A DNA stretch of 64,000 bases. Source: Aliiroseovarius sp. Z3 (lineage in GTDB: Bacteria; Pseudomonadota; Alphaproteobacteria; Rhodobacterales; Rhodobacteraceae). Both the position numbers and the translations under genes were made by a program. The notes beneath the pieces were generated by a model that was not told where the DNA came from, did not search any database, and worked only from the letters and a program-made list of their open reading frames with translations. Below are positions 26,751-34,380 of the stretch, one piece after another; positions within the stretch are counted from its first letter, which is position 1; each line of letters begins with the position of its first letter. The stretch lies in contig NZ_JAFMZK010000010.1 of the NCBI RefSeq assembly GCF_029105185.1, positions 118,197 to 182,196 of the forward strand, written 5' to 3'.

Positions 26751-27914
26751 TTAGTAAGCCTTGCCGCGTGCCGACACCGGCCAGACGGTCTCGACCTTCC
26801 CGTTCCGCACACCGACATACCAGTCATGCACGTTGCAGGTCGGGTCGCAGTGTCCGGGCACAAGGCGCAGCTTGTCGTTGACCTTCAGCGCGCTGTTCGG
26901 GTCGGCCACCACGCCATGTTCATCCGAGCATTTCAGGTATTCGACATCGTCGCGGCCATAGACAAAGGGCAGACCGCTATCGACCGACTGGGCTTTCAGG
27001 CCCGCATCAACGATGGCCTTGTCGGCCTTGGCGTGGCTCATCACCGTGGTCAGGATGAACAGGGCGTTTTCCCATTCGCCGTCGTCAATGCGCTTGCCGT
27101 CCTTGTCCAGAATGCGACCGTAATCGGCATCCATGAAGGCGTAGGATCCGCATTGCAGCTCGTTATACACGCCCGATCCGCTTTCGAAGTAGTACGACCC
27201 GGTGCCGCCGCCACCGACAATATCACAGTCCAGCCCGTTGCTTTTCAGCCCCTGAACCGCATCGGCGACCTGCGCGATGGCGATGTCGAGCTTTTCTTTG
27301 CGGTCCTCATAAAGGTCCATGTGCTGCATCGCACCCTGATAGGCCTGAATGCCCGCAAACTTCAGGTTCGGTGCGGCGTCGATCAGCTTGGCGATGTTCA
27401 CAACATCTTGCGTGGTGCTGACACCGCAACGGCCCGCACCGCAGTCAATCTCGACCAGCGCCTCCAGCTCGGTGCCCGCCGCCACGGCGGCATCCGACAG
27501 CGCCTTGACGTTCTCGGGGTCATCGACACAGACCAGAACCCGCGCGCCCAGCTTCGGCATCTCGGCCAGACGTTTGATCTTGGCAGGCTCGGTCACCTGG
27601 TTCGAAACCATTACATCCTTGATGCCACCACGGGCGAACACCTCAGCCTCGGACACCTTCTGGCAGCACACGCCACAGGCCGCGCCAAGCTCTTGTTGCA
27701 GCTTCAGAACATCGACGGATTTGTGCATCTTGCCATGGGCGCGGTGGCGCATCCCATGGTCCTTCGCATAGTCGCCCATCTTCTTGATGTTGCGCTCCAA
27801 CGCGTCCAGATCAAGGATCAGGCAGGGCGTCTGGATGTCGGCCTCGTCCATGCCGGGTTTGGCGGGAATGTCGAACCCCACCTCGTGCTGCGAGAAATCG
27901 GTTTGTGCGTTCAT
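26751..27914 (-). CDS. bhcC: beta-Hydroxyaspartate aldolase
   Basis: 387 residues from ATG 27914, with GGGAGA upstream; an in-frame ATG 15 bp earlier overlaps that ribosome-binding site. It belongs to the D-threonine aldolase/DSD1 group of alanine-racemase-fold PLP enzymes. RAHGKMHKS gives the probable PLP lysine at residue 62, and metal-binding residues are expected near the end (GHCDPTCNVHD). In the beta-hydroxyaspartate cycle it condenses glyoxylate with glycine to (2R,3S)-beta-hydroxyaspartate. Its place between bhcB and bhcD makes this assignment firm. Confidence 0.94.
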   Translation of the reverse strand: MNAQTDFSQHEVGFDIPAKPGMDEADIQTPCLILDLDALERNIKKMGDYAKDHGMRHRAHGKMHKSVDVLKLQQELGAACGVCCQKVSEAEVFARGGIKDVMVSNQVTEPAKIKRLAEMPKLGARVLVCVDDPENVKALSDAAVAAGTELEALVEIDCGAGRCGVSTTQDVVNIAKLIDAAPNLKFAGIQAYQGAMQHMDLYEDRKEKLDIAIAQVADAVQGLKSNGLDCDIVGGGGTGSYYFESGSGVYNELQCGSYAFMDADYGRILDKDGKRIDDGEWENALFILTTVMSHAKADKAIVDAGLKAQSVDSGLPFVYGRDDVEYLKCSDEHGVVADPNSALKVNDKLRLVPGHCDPTCNVHDWYVGVRNGKVETVWPVSARGKAY

Positions 27915-27929
27915 TGTTCTGTCTCCCAT

Positions 27930-28883
27930 TCAGGTGTTCAGCCACGGCAGTTTGTCCAGATCGACATTGCCGCCAGTGATGATGATGCCGACACGCTTGC
28001 CTTTGAACGTGTCGGGGTTCTTCAGGATCGTCGCCAAGGGCACGGCGCTGGATGGTTCCATCACCACGCGCAGATGCTTCCAGATGATCTTCATCGCCTC
28101 AATGATCTCGGGGTCGGACGCGGTGAAGATATCGGACACGTGGTTCGACACGAAATGCCAGGTCAGATCCTTCAAGGGCACCAGCAGACCGTCGGCAATG
28201 GTCTTGGGCGCATCATCAGCGATGATATACCCCGCCTTGAAGCTGCGATAGGCATCGTCGGCCTGTTCAGGCTCCGCCGCGATGATCTTGGTTTCGGGCG
28301 CCGCGTTGGACAGGGTCAGACAAGTGCCGGAAATCATGCCGCCGCCACCGACGGGCGCCACCACATACTCCAGACCGTCTACCTGTTCGATCAGCTCCTT
28401 CGAGCACGTCCCCTGCCCCGCAATCACACGTGGGTCGTTATAGGGGTGTACGAAATCGCCGCCGGTTTCCGCCTGCACCTTGGCAAAGGTTTCTTCGCGC
28501 GAGGATGTGGACGGCTCGCATTCGGTGATCTTGCCGCCATAGCGGCGCACCGTGTCCTTCTTGGCCTGCGGCGCGGTGCGCGGCATGACCACGTTGCAGG
28601 GGATGCCGCGCAACATGGCCGCATAGCTCAAACAGGACGCGTGGTTGCCTGACGAATGCGTTGCCACACCCTTCTTCGCCTGCTCGTCATCCAGCCCGAA
28701 CACCGCGTTGGTGGCGCCGCGCACCTTGAAGGCGCCCGGCTCCTGAAAGTTTTCGCATTTGAAGAACAGCTCGGCGCCGGTCAGCTCGTTCAGGTAATCC
28801 GATGTGCGGATCGGGGTGCGGCGGATATGCGGCTTGATGCGCTCATGCGCGTCCAACATGTCCTGATAGGTCGGGATATACAT
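27930..28883 (-). CDS. bhcB: beta-Hydroxyaspartate dehydratase
   Basis: 317 residues, a PLP fold-type II serine/threonine dehydratase homologue. The motif QEPGAFKVRGATNAV places the PLP lysine at residue 53; the glycine-rich phosphate loop (VAPVGGGGMISG) and SSGNHA are also present. In this cluster it dehydrates beta-hydroxyaspartate to iminosuccinate. The gene starts 10 bp after bhcA and ends 15 bp before bhcC. Outside this context it would be called threonine dehydratase. Confidence 0.93.
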   Translation of the reverse strand: MYIPTYQDMLDAHERIKPHIRRTPIRTSDYLNELTGAELFFKCENFQEPGAFKVRGATNAVFGLDDEQAKKGVATHSSGNHASCLSYAAMLRGIPCNVVMPRTAPQAKKDTVRRYGGKITECEPSTSSREETFAKVQAETGGDFVHPYNDPRVIAGQGTCSKELIEQVDGLEYVVAPVGGGGMISGTCLTLSNAAPETKIIAAEPEQADDAYRSFKAGYIIADDAPKTIADGLLVPLKDLTWHFVSNHVSDIFTASDPEIIEAMKIIWKHLRVVMEPSSAVPLATILKNPDTFKGKRVGIIITGGNVDLDKLPWLNT

Positions 28884-28893
28884 CTTTGCCCCC

Positions 28894-30081
28894 TTACGCC
28901 GCTTTGCTCATAGAAAGCTGGTTGGCACGATAATATTCCTGTGCGGCGGCCACGCCCGAACCCAGCTTGATATCAAGCCCCAGATCGACCATGCACATCT
29001 CGGCGGTGGCCAGACCCGACAGGGTCATCACATCGGTCAGGCTGCCCAGATGGCCGATGCGGAACACCTTGCCCGCAACCTCTCCCAGTCCCACGCCGAA
29101 GGCGACGCCGTATTTGTCGGCGGCATGGGTCACGATGTCGGTGGCATTGAAGCCGTCCGGCGTGCGAATGGCGCTGACCGTGTCCGACTGCACATCGGGC
29201 GTCAGGGCACACAGCTCCAGCCCCCAGGCGTTCACCGCCTGGCGCACACCCTCGGCAATCCGGTGGTGGCGGGCAAAGACGTTTTCAAGCCCTTCGTCCA
29301 GCAGCATCTTGCACGCTTCGTTCAACCCGTTCAGCAGACCAACGGCGGGCGTATAGGGATAGGCGTTGTTGGCATAGCCATTGCCCATGTCGCGCACGTC
29401 AAAGAAGGTGCGCGGCAGGGTCGCGGTCTCCAGCGCCGCCATCGCCTTGGGCGAAAAGCCGACAATGGCCAAACCAGCGGGCAGCATAAAGCCCTTCTGC
29501 GAACCCGTGACAGCGATATCCACGCCCCATTCGTCCATGCGGAAATCCATCGACGCGATCGAGCTGACGCCGTCCACGAACAACATGGCCGGGTGGCCTG
29601 CCGCATCCAGCGCCTTGCGCACGGCGGCAATGTCCGAACGCACACCAGTGGCGGTTTCGTTATGGGTGGCCAACACGACCTTGATCTCGTGACCCGTGTC
29701 CGCCTTCAGAATGTCGGCATACTTGTCCGCAGGCAGACCGGCGCCCCACGGGGTTTCGACGATCTGCACATCCAACCCATGGCGCTGGCACATGTCGATC
29801 CAGCGGTGGCTGAACATGCCGTTGCGGGCGGCCAGAACCTTGTCGCCAGCCGACAGCGTGTTGGTCAGCGCGGTTTCCCAGCCACCGGTTCCGGTCGACG
29901 GGAAGATGAAGATCTTCGCGGTTTCGCTTTTCAGAACCTTCTTCACGCCCTCCAGCGCCGGATGCAGGATCTGCCCGAACAGGGGCGACCGGTGGTCCAG
30001 CGTCGGCATATCGACGGCCTTGCGCAGGCTTTCGGGCATGTTGGTCGGTCCGGGGATGAAAACGGGGTTCTGGAAGCTCAT
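28894..30081 (-). CDS. bhcA: Aspartate-glyoxylate aminotransferase
   Basis: 395 residues, an aminotransferase class V (alanine-glyoxylate/serine-glyoxylate type) protein. It starts FQNPVFIPGPTNMPESLRKA, with the PLP lysine in TGSQKGFML at residue 196. In the beta-hydroxyaspartate cycle it transfers the amino group of L-aspartate to glyoxylate, giving glycine and oxaloacetate, the net product. It is the first gene of the bhcABCD unit and is preceded by AAAGGAGG. The upstream 200 bp contain a candidate BhcR operator. Confidence 0.94.
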   Translation of the reverse strand: MSFQNPVFIPGPTNMPESLRKAVDMPTLDHRSPLFGQILHPALEGVKKVLKSETAKIFIFPSTGTGGWETALTNTLSAGDKVLAARNGMFSHRWIDMCQRHGLDVQIVETPWGAGLPADKYADILKADTGHEIKVVLATHNETATGVRSDIAAVRKALDAAGHPAMLFVDGVSSIASMDFRMDEWGVDIAVTGSQKGFMLPAGLAIVGFSPKAMAALETATLPRTFFDVRDMGNGYANNAYPYTPAVGLLNGLNEACKMLLDEGLENVFARHHRIAEGVRQAVNAWGLELCALTPDVQSDTVSAIRTPDGFNATDIVTHAADKYGVAFGVGLGEVAGKVFRIGHLGSLTDVMTLSGLATAEMCMVDLGLDIKLGSGVAAAQEYYRANQLSMSKAA

Positions 30082-30146
30082 CTGTTTGCCCTCCTTTTGG
30101 CGATTGAAGAAAAGAATAGCGGCCGGACGTGCGACGGGATATATTT

Positions 30147-30163
30147 TTGAAAAAGTGTTTCAA
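30147..30163. promoter_or_regulatory. Candidate BhcR operator in the bhcA-bhcR intergenic region
   Basis: TTGAAAAAGTGTTTCAA is a perfect inverted repeat (TTGAAA/TTTCAA, 5-bp spacer) in the 200-bp divergent promoter region, 66 bp upstream of the bhcA start. IclR-family regulators bind short palindromes of this size. The surrounding sequence is AT-rich (ATATTTTTGA), as expected of a promoter. Confidence 0.6.
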
Positions 30164-30281
30164 TATGGCCCAAAAGCTCGTATTTCTGTGTTTTAACAAT
30201 AGGTTGTCTTTTTTCACTTTGACGCGCTGATTATCAGGTATTTCCAAAAGGTCTTGCTTGTTTCACTTGGAAGGAACGAAA

Positions 30282-31091
30282 ATGAAGCCAACTCAGCGCC
30301 GGATGGGGCGCCCCAAGAACTTCTCGACCAACGAGAAACAGACAACGATTCTGGCGCTGGATCGGGCCTTGGACGTGCTGGATGCGCTGGCCCATGCCAA
30401 CGGTATGACCCTGTCCGAGCTGTCGACCCATCTGGATCAGTCCCCCGCCACCATGCACCGGGTGCTGGCGACGCTTCATGCCCGTGACGTGGTGGAAATG
30501 GACCCGAAAACCCAAGCCTGGCATATCGGATCGGCGGCCTTTCGCATGGGGTCGGCCTTCCTCAGGCGCAGCAGCATCGTCGAACGCAGCCGCCCGATCA
30601 TGCGCGAATTGATGGAAACCACCGGCGAGACCTCGAACCTTGGGATCGAGCGTCATGGCGAGGTGATGTTCATCAGCCAGGTGGAAACCAACGAAAGCAT
30701 CCGCGCGTTCTTCCCACCCGGCACCCTGTCCCCCATGCACGCGTCAGGCATCGGAAAGGCCCTGCTCAGTTGCTATTCTGATCGCCGTGCGGATCAGTAT
30801 TTTCGGACCGCCCGCCTGACCGGCTTCACCGAAAAGACGATCACGCGGCCCGATGATTTGCGGGACGAAATGAACCGCATTCGCGAAAAAGGCTGGGCCT
30901 TTGATGATGAAGAGAAAGCAGGCGGTATGCGCTGCATCGCCGCCCCCATTCGCGACATTTACGGCGAGGCTGTGGCGGGCATCTCGATCTCTGGCCCCAC
31001 GCACAGGATCCCGGAAGACGCGGTCGAACAGATCGGATCACTGGTTGCGGACGCCGCCGCGAAGGTGTCCCGCGGGCTTGGGTCGTCCTAA
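30282..31091 (+). CDS. bhcR: IclR-family regulator of the beta-hydroxyaspartate cycle
   Basis: 269 residues from ATG 30282, chosen because GGAAGGAAC precedes it; a TTG 24 bp upstream is in frame but poor. The N-terminal winged helix (LDVLDALAHANGMTLSELSTHLDQSPATMHRVL) is followed by the IclR effector domain (ETSNLGIERHGEVMFISQV, MRCIAAPIRDIYGEAVAGISISGP). It is divergent from bhcABCD, the arrangement of the known BhcR, which responds to glyoxylate. Glyoxylate would also be made by the ureide enzymes encoded nearby. Confidence 0.92.
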   Translation: MKPTQRRMGRPKNFSTNEKQTTILALDRALDVLDALAHANGMTLSELSTHLDQSPATMHRVLATLHARDVVEMDPKTQAWHIGSAAFRMGSAFLRRSSIVERSRPIMRELMETTGETSNLGIERHGEVMFISQVETNESIRAFFPPGTLSPMHASGIGKALLSCYSDRRADQYFRTARLTGFTEKTITRPDDLRDEMNRIREKGWAFDDEEKAGGMRCIAAPIRDIYGEAVAGISISGPTHRIPEDAVEQIGSLVADAAAKVSRGLGSS

Positions 31092-31099
31092 ACCCAGCC

Positions 31100-31933
31100 C
31101 TAAACCCCGGCCGCGCCCAACGTCATGTGACGGTTTACATCCTTGTACAGCAGATAACGGAACGGCCCCGGCCCGCCAGCATAGCAAGCCTGCGGACAAA
31201 ACGCACGCAGCCACATGTAATCACCGGCCTCAACCTCGACCCAATCCTGGTTCAGGCGATAGACCGCCTTGCCTTCCAGCACATAAAGCCCGTGCTCCAT
31301 CACATGGGTTTCGGCAAACGGAATGACGCCACCCGGCTGGAAGGTGACGATGGTCACATGCATGTCATGGCGCAGGTCGCTTGGGTCAACAAACCGGCTG
31401 GTGGCCCAGGCCCCGTCCGTGTCGGGCATCGGCGTCGGCGTCACGTCGTTCTCGTTGGTGACAAAGGCCTCGGGGGCATCCAGCCCGTCCACCGCCTGAT
31501 ATTGCTTGCGAATCCAATGGAACCGCACCGGCGCGGGCCCGTTGTTGCGCAAGCTCCACTTGGCCTGCGGCGGCAGAAACGCATACCCACCCTCGCCCAT
31601 CTCATGCGTCGTGCCGTCAATGGTCAGGGTCATCGCGCCTTCAACCACGAACAGCACCGCTTCGACCCCGGCTTCGGTTTCGGGGCGGTCGCTGCCCCCG
31701 CCCGGCAGGACCTCGGCAATATACTGCGAGAATGTCTCGGCAAACCCCGACAACGGGCGTGACAGAACCCAGAACCTCGCATCGTCCCAGAACGGCAACA
31801 GGCTGGTCACGATATCGCTATACGTCCCCTTCGGAATAACCGCATAGGCGTCGGTGAACATCGCCCGGTCTGTCAAAAGCTGCGTCTGCGGGGGCAATCC
31901 CCCATGCGGGGCGTAGTAGCTCGATTTCGTCAT
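31100..31933 (-). CDS. allE: (S)-Ureidoglycine aminohydrolase
   Basis: 277 residues from ATG 31933 (MTKSSYYAPHGGLPPQTQLL), the family's usual start; a TTG 33 bp upstream with GGGGGA before it is a possible alternative. It is a bicupin protein, the first cupin near residues 90-150 (GVEAVLFVVEGAMTLTIDG) and the second near 195-260 (ETHVMEHGLYVLEGKAVY), with His/Glu metal ligands visible in ETHVMEHG. It releases ammonia from ureidoglycine to give ureidoglycolate, the substrate of AllA (14792-15280). It is convergent with bhcR (8-bp gap), which places a ureide enzyme beside glyoxylate assimilation. Confidence 0.9.
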   Translation of the reverse strand: MTKSSYYAPHGGLPPQTQLLTDRAMFTDAYAVIPKGTYSDIVTSLLPFWDDARFWVLSRPLSGFAETFSQYIAEVLPGGGSDRPETEAGVEAVLFVVEGAMTLTIDGTTHEMGEGGYAFLPPQAKWSLRNNGPAPVRFHWIRKQYQAVDGLDAPEAFVTNENDVTPTPMPDTDGAWATSRFVDPSDLRHDMHVTIVTFQPGGVIPFAETHVMEHGLYVLEGKAVYRLNQDWVEVEAGDYMWLRAFCPQACYAGGPGPFRYLLYKDVNRHMTLGAAGV

Positions 31934-32087
31934 GCCGGGGCTTTCTGCAAAGGGTTTCGGGTTCAAGTTTCCCCCATAATGCCGCCAACCAACAGATTAA
32001 TCTTTCCCATTGTCCATGAAAGATTATCAGGGAATTTTTGAAAATCGCTGCGCCAAATCAAAAAATCGACGACAGATTCTGGTCCGG

Positions 32088-32714
32088 CTAGGGGGCGCTC
32101 ATGCGATGGCGCGCCACAAAACGCTCGATATCGGCATCGGCTGGTTTCCGACCCGTGAACACCTCGACATAACCCGGCATCCGGGCAAACCGCTCTTCAC
32201 GGCTTTCCGTCACTTGCATCGAGATATAGCCGATCTGCGTATAGATCATGGTCAAGGCGCGGATTTCAGCCTCTGCCGCGTCGAACCCGAACCGCTGAAA
32301 CATGCCCATCATCGCGTCTTTCCGGCGCGCATCGGCCTGATCCAACCGCGTTTGCAATCCGGGATCATTGCGCGCCCAGTTGCGGATCGCCAGATCCAGA
32401 CGCGAGTCAAACAGCCCATCATCCAGCCAACAGTCGAACAGGTTGAAGATCGCCTCGAATATGTTTTCGGCATAGGCGTTACAGCGTGTCACCAGATTTC
32501 CGGTATTGGTGTCTTCCCAATGCCGGATCATTGCCTCCAGTAATGCGTCGCGATCCTTGAAATGCCAATAAAAGCTGGTGCGGGTCAGGCCTAACCGCTT
32601 GGCCAACGGCATGATTTTCACCGCTTCGACGCCACTTTCGGTCAGGACATCATAAGCCGCTTTTAACCAGACATCTTCGGTGGCGCTTGGCCGGGAGGGG
32701 TCGATGATATTCAT
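32088..32714 (-). CDS. TetR-family repressor
   Basis: 208 residues. The N-terminal helix-turn-helix spans about residues 15-60 (LTESGVEAVKIMPLAKRLGL, then TRTSFYWHFKDRDALLEAM), and a variable ligand-binding domain follows. It is divergent from the mttB operon across an 81-bp region with two copies of a GACA-N4-TGTC operator that cover promoter elements in both directions. It is therefore almost certainly autoregulated and represses mttB and the two flavoprotein genes. The ligand is unknown; a quaternary amine such as a betaine is an inference from its targets. Confidence 0.9.
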   Translation of the reverse strand: MNIIDPSRPSATEDVWLKAAYDVLTESGVEAVKIMPLAKRLGLTRTSFYWHFKDRDALLEAMIRHWEDTNTGNLVTRCNAYAENIFEAIFNLFDCWLDDGLFDSRLDLAIRNWARNDPGLQTRLDQADARRKDAMMGMFQRFGFDAAEAEIRALTMIYTQIGYISMQVTESREERFARMPGYVEVFTGRKPADADIERFVARHRMSAP

Positions 32715-32720
32715 AACAGC

Positions 32721-32749
32721 GTTTTAGATTTCCTTGACAGGTATGTCAA
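32721..32749 (-). promoter_or_regulatory. sigma70-type promoter of the tetR gene
   Basis: On the minus strand TTGACA (32749-32744) is followed after exactly 17 nt by TAAAAC (32726-32721), a good -35/-10 pair 7 bp before the TetR start codon region. The -35 box is part of the first operator copy. Confidence 0.55.
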
Positions 32750-32768
32750 TTCTGCGGACAGATATGTC
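32734..32768. promoter_or_regulatory. Double TetR operator in the tetR-mttB promoter region
   Basis: TTGACA-GGTA-TGTCAA (32734-32749) and GACA-GATA-TGTC (32757-32768) share the core GACA-N4-TGTC. Their centres are 21 bp apart, two helical turns, so two dimers would bind the same DNA face. They lie between the divergent genes and overlap the probable promoters. Confidence 0.78.
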
Positions 32769-32795
32769 AACAGAGCGACTCGAAAGGCAGCCAAG

Positions 32796-34370
32796 ATGGG
32801 TCATGTAACAGAGACAGCGCAAAGATCACGGCGCCGCGCGCGCGGCGGTTCCGGCAAGATGCGAAGCGGGGCGCCGGGTCAGAACCCGCAGCTTGAGGTG
32901 CCCTTCATCACCCGCGGCATCCCGACCTATGACCTTCTGGGCGACGACAGTCTGGATCAGATCGAAGCCACCGCCGACCGTATCCTTGCCGAGATCGGGA
33001 TCGAGTTTCGCGAAGACCCCGAATCGGTCGATCTGTTTCGCGCCGCTGGCGGTGACGTGACCGACCTGACCGCCGAAAGCTGGAACATCAAATTTGAACC
33101 GGGCATGATCCGCGAGATCCTGAAAACCGCCCCTGCCCGGTTCACCCAACATGCCCGCAACCCCGCACGGTCTGTTGAAATTGGTGGCGACGCTGTGGTG
33201 TTCGCGCCGTCTTACGGATCGCCCTTCGTGATGGACCTCGACAAAGGGCGCCGCTATGGCACGATCGAGGATTTTCGCAACTTCATCAAACTGGGTCAGT
33301 CCAGCCCGTGGCTGCATCATTCCGGCGGCACGATCTGCGAACCGACCGACATCGCGGTGAATAAGCGGCACCTTGATATGGTCTATTCCCACATCCGCTA
33401 TTCCGACCGGGCATTCCTTGGGTCGATCACCGCACCCGAACGTGCCGAGGACAGCATCGAAATGTGCCGCATCCTGTTTGGTGCGGATTTCGTCGATCAG
33501 AACTGCGTCATCATGGGCAATTTCAATACGACCTCGCCCTTGGTGCTGGATGGCATCACGACCCAAGGCATCCGCGCCTATGCCGGGGCGGGTCAGGGGT
33601 CGATCCACCTGCCCTTCCTTCTGGGCGGCGCGGTATCGCCCCTGACCATGGCTGGGTCCGTCGCGCAATGCCTTGCCGAAAGCATGGTGTCTTGTGCGCT
33701 CACCCAGCTTGTCCGCCCCGGCGCGCCTGCGGTGCTCGCATCGTTCCTCAGCTCCATGTCGCTTCGGTCCGGTTCGCCCACCTTCGGCACGCCGGAACCG
33801 GCGCTTGGGTCGCTGGTGATGGGACAGCTGGCCCGCCGCCTGAACATGCCCCTGCGCTGTGCCGGCAACTTCTCGACCTCGAAACTGCCCGACGCGCAGG
33901 CGATGCAGCAATCCATGATGTCGATGATGTCGGCGGTGCAATGCGGGGCCAACTATGTCCTGCACTCCGCCGGGTTCCTCGATGGTCTGCTGTCCATGTC
34001 CTATGAGAAATTCATCATGGACACGGACCTGTGCGGCGCGCTCCACGCCTATCTGAAGGGGATAGAGGTCTCGGAAGACACGCTTGCCTTCGAAGCCCTG
34101 GCCGAACAAGGCCCCGGTGAGCACCTGTTCTCGACGGCGCATACCATGCGGCACTACAAGACCGCCTATTGGGACAGTGCGATGGACGACAACCAACCGT
34201 GGGAGACATGGGACGAACAGGGCGGGATTGACGCCGCCACCCGCGCCAACACACGTTGGAAAGAACAACTGGACGCCTATCAAGCGCCCCCGATTGATCC
34301 CGGGACGGACGAAGCGCTTCAGGAATTCATGGCGAAGAAAAAAGCGTCGATGGCCGACGCATGGTATTGA
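32796..34370 (+). CDS. MttB-family (non-pyrrolysine) methyltransferase homologue
   Basis: 524 residues, in the trimethylamine methyltransferase (MttB) superfamily (ADRILAEIGIEFREDPESV near the start; NYVLHSAGFLDGLLSMSYEK in the second half). There is no in-frame TAG, so it belongs to the pyrrolysine-free branch that includes glycine betaine methyltransferase MtgB and related betaine demethylases. Such enzymes move a methyl group from a quaternary amine to a corrinoid protein. It is followed 10 bp later by two flavoprotein demethylase-like genes. No corrinoid protein or its activator is encoded in the window. Substrate is not determinable; proline betaine or another betaine is plausible from the neighbours. 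Confidence 0.85.
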   Translation: MGHVTETAQRSRRRARGGSGKMRSGAPGQNPQLEVPFITRGIPTYDLLGDDSLDQIEATADRILAEIGIEFREDPESVDLFRAAGGDVTDLTAESWNIKFEPGMIREILKTAPARFTQHARNPARSVEIGGDAVVFAPSYGSPFVMDLDKGRRYGTIEDFRNFIKLGQSSPWLHHSGGTICEPTDIAVNKRHLDMVYSHIRYSDRAFLGSITAPERAEDSIEMCRILFGADFVDQNCVIMGNFNTTSPLVLDGITTQGIRAYAGAGQGSIHLPFLLGGAVSPLTMAGSVAQCLAESMVSCALTQLVRPGAPAVLASFLSSMSLRSGSPTFGTPEPALGSLVMGQLARRLNMPLRCAGNFSTSKLPDAQAMQQSMMSMMSAVQCGANYVLHSAGFLDGLLSMSYEKFIMDTDLCGALHAYLKGIEVSEDTLAFEALAEQGPGEHLFSTAHTMRHYKTAYWDSAMDDNQPWETWDEQGGIDAATRANTRWKEQLDAYQAPPIDPGTDEALQEFMAKKKASMADAWY

Positions 34371-34380
34371 GGTCAAGCTG

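Noticed and set aside
28894..30081. Serine-glyoxylate aminotransferase of the serine cycle
   Set aside because: The gene sits in the bhcABCD order with divergent bhcR, and no serine-cycle genes (hprA, mtkAB, mcl) are nearby, so the aspartate-glyoxylate role is preferred.
32796..34370. Pyrrolysine-containing trimethylamine methyltransferase
   Set aside because: No in-frame TAG occurs in the 524-codon gene, and no pylTSBCD genes are in the window.
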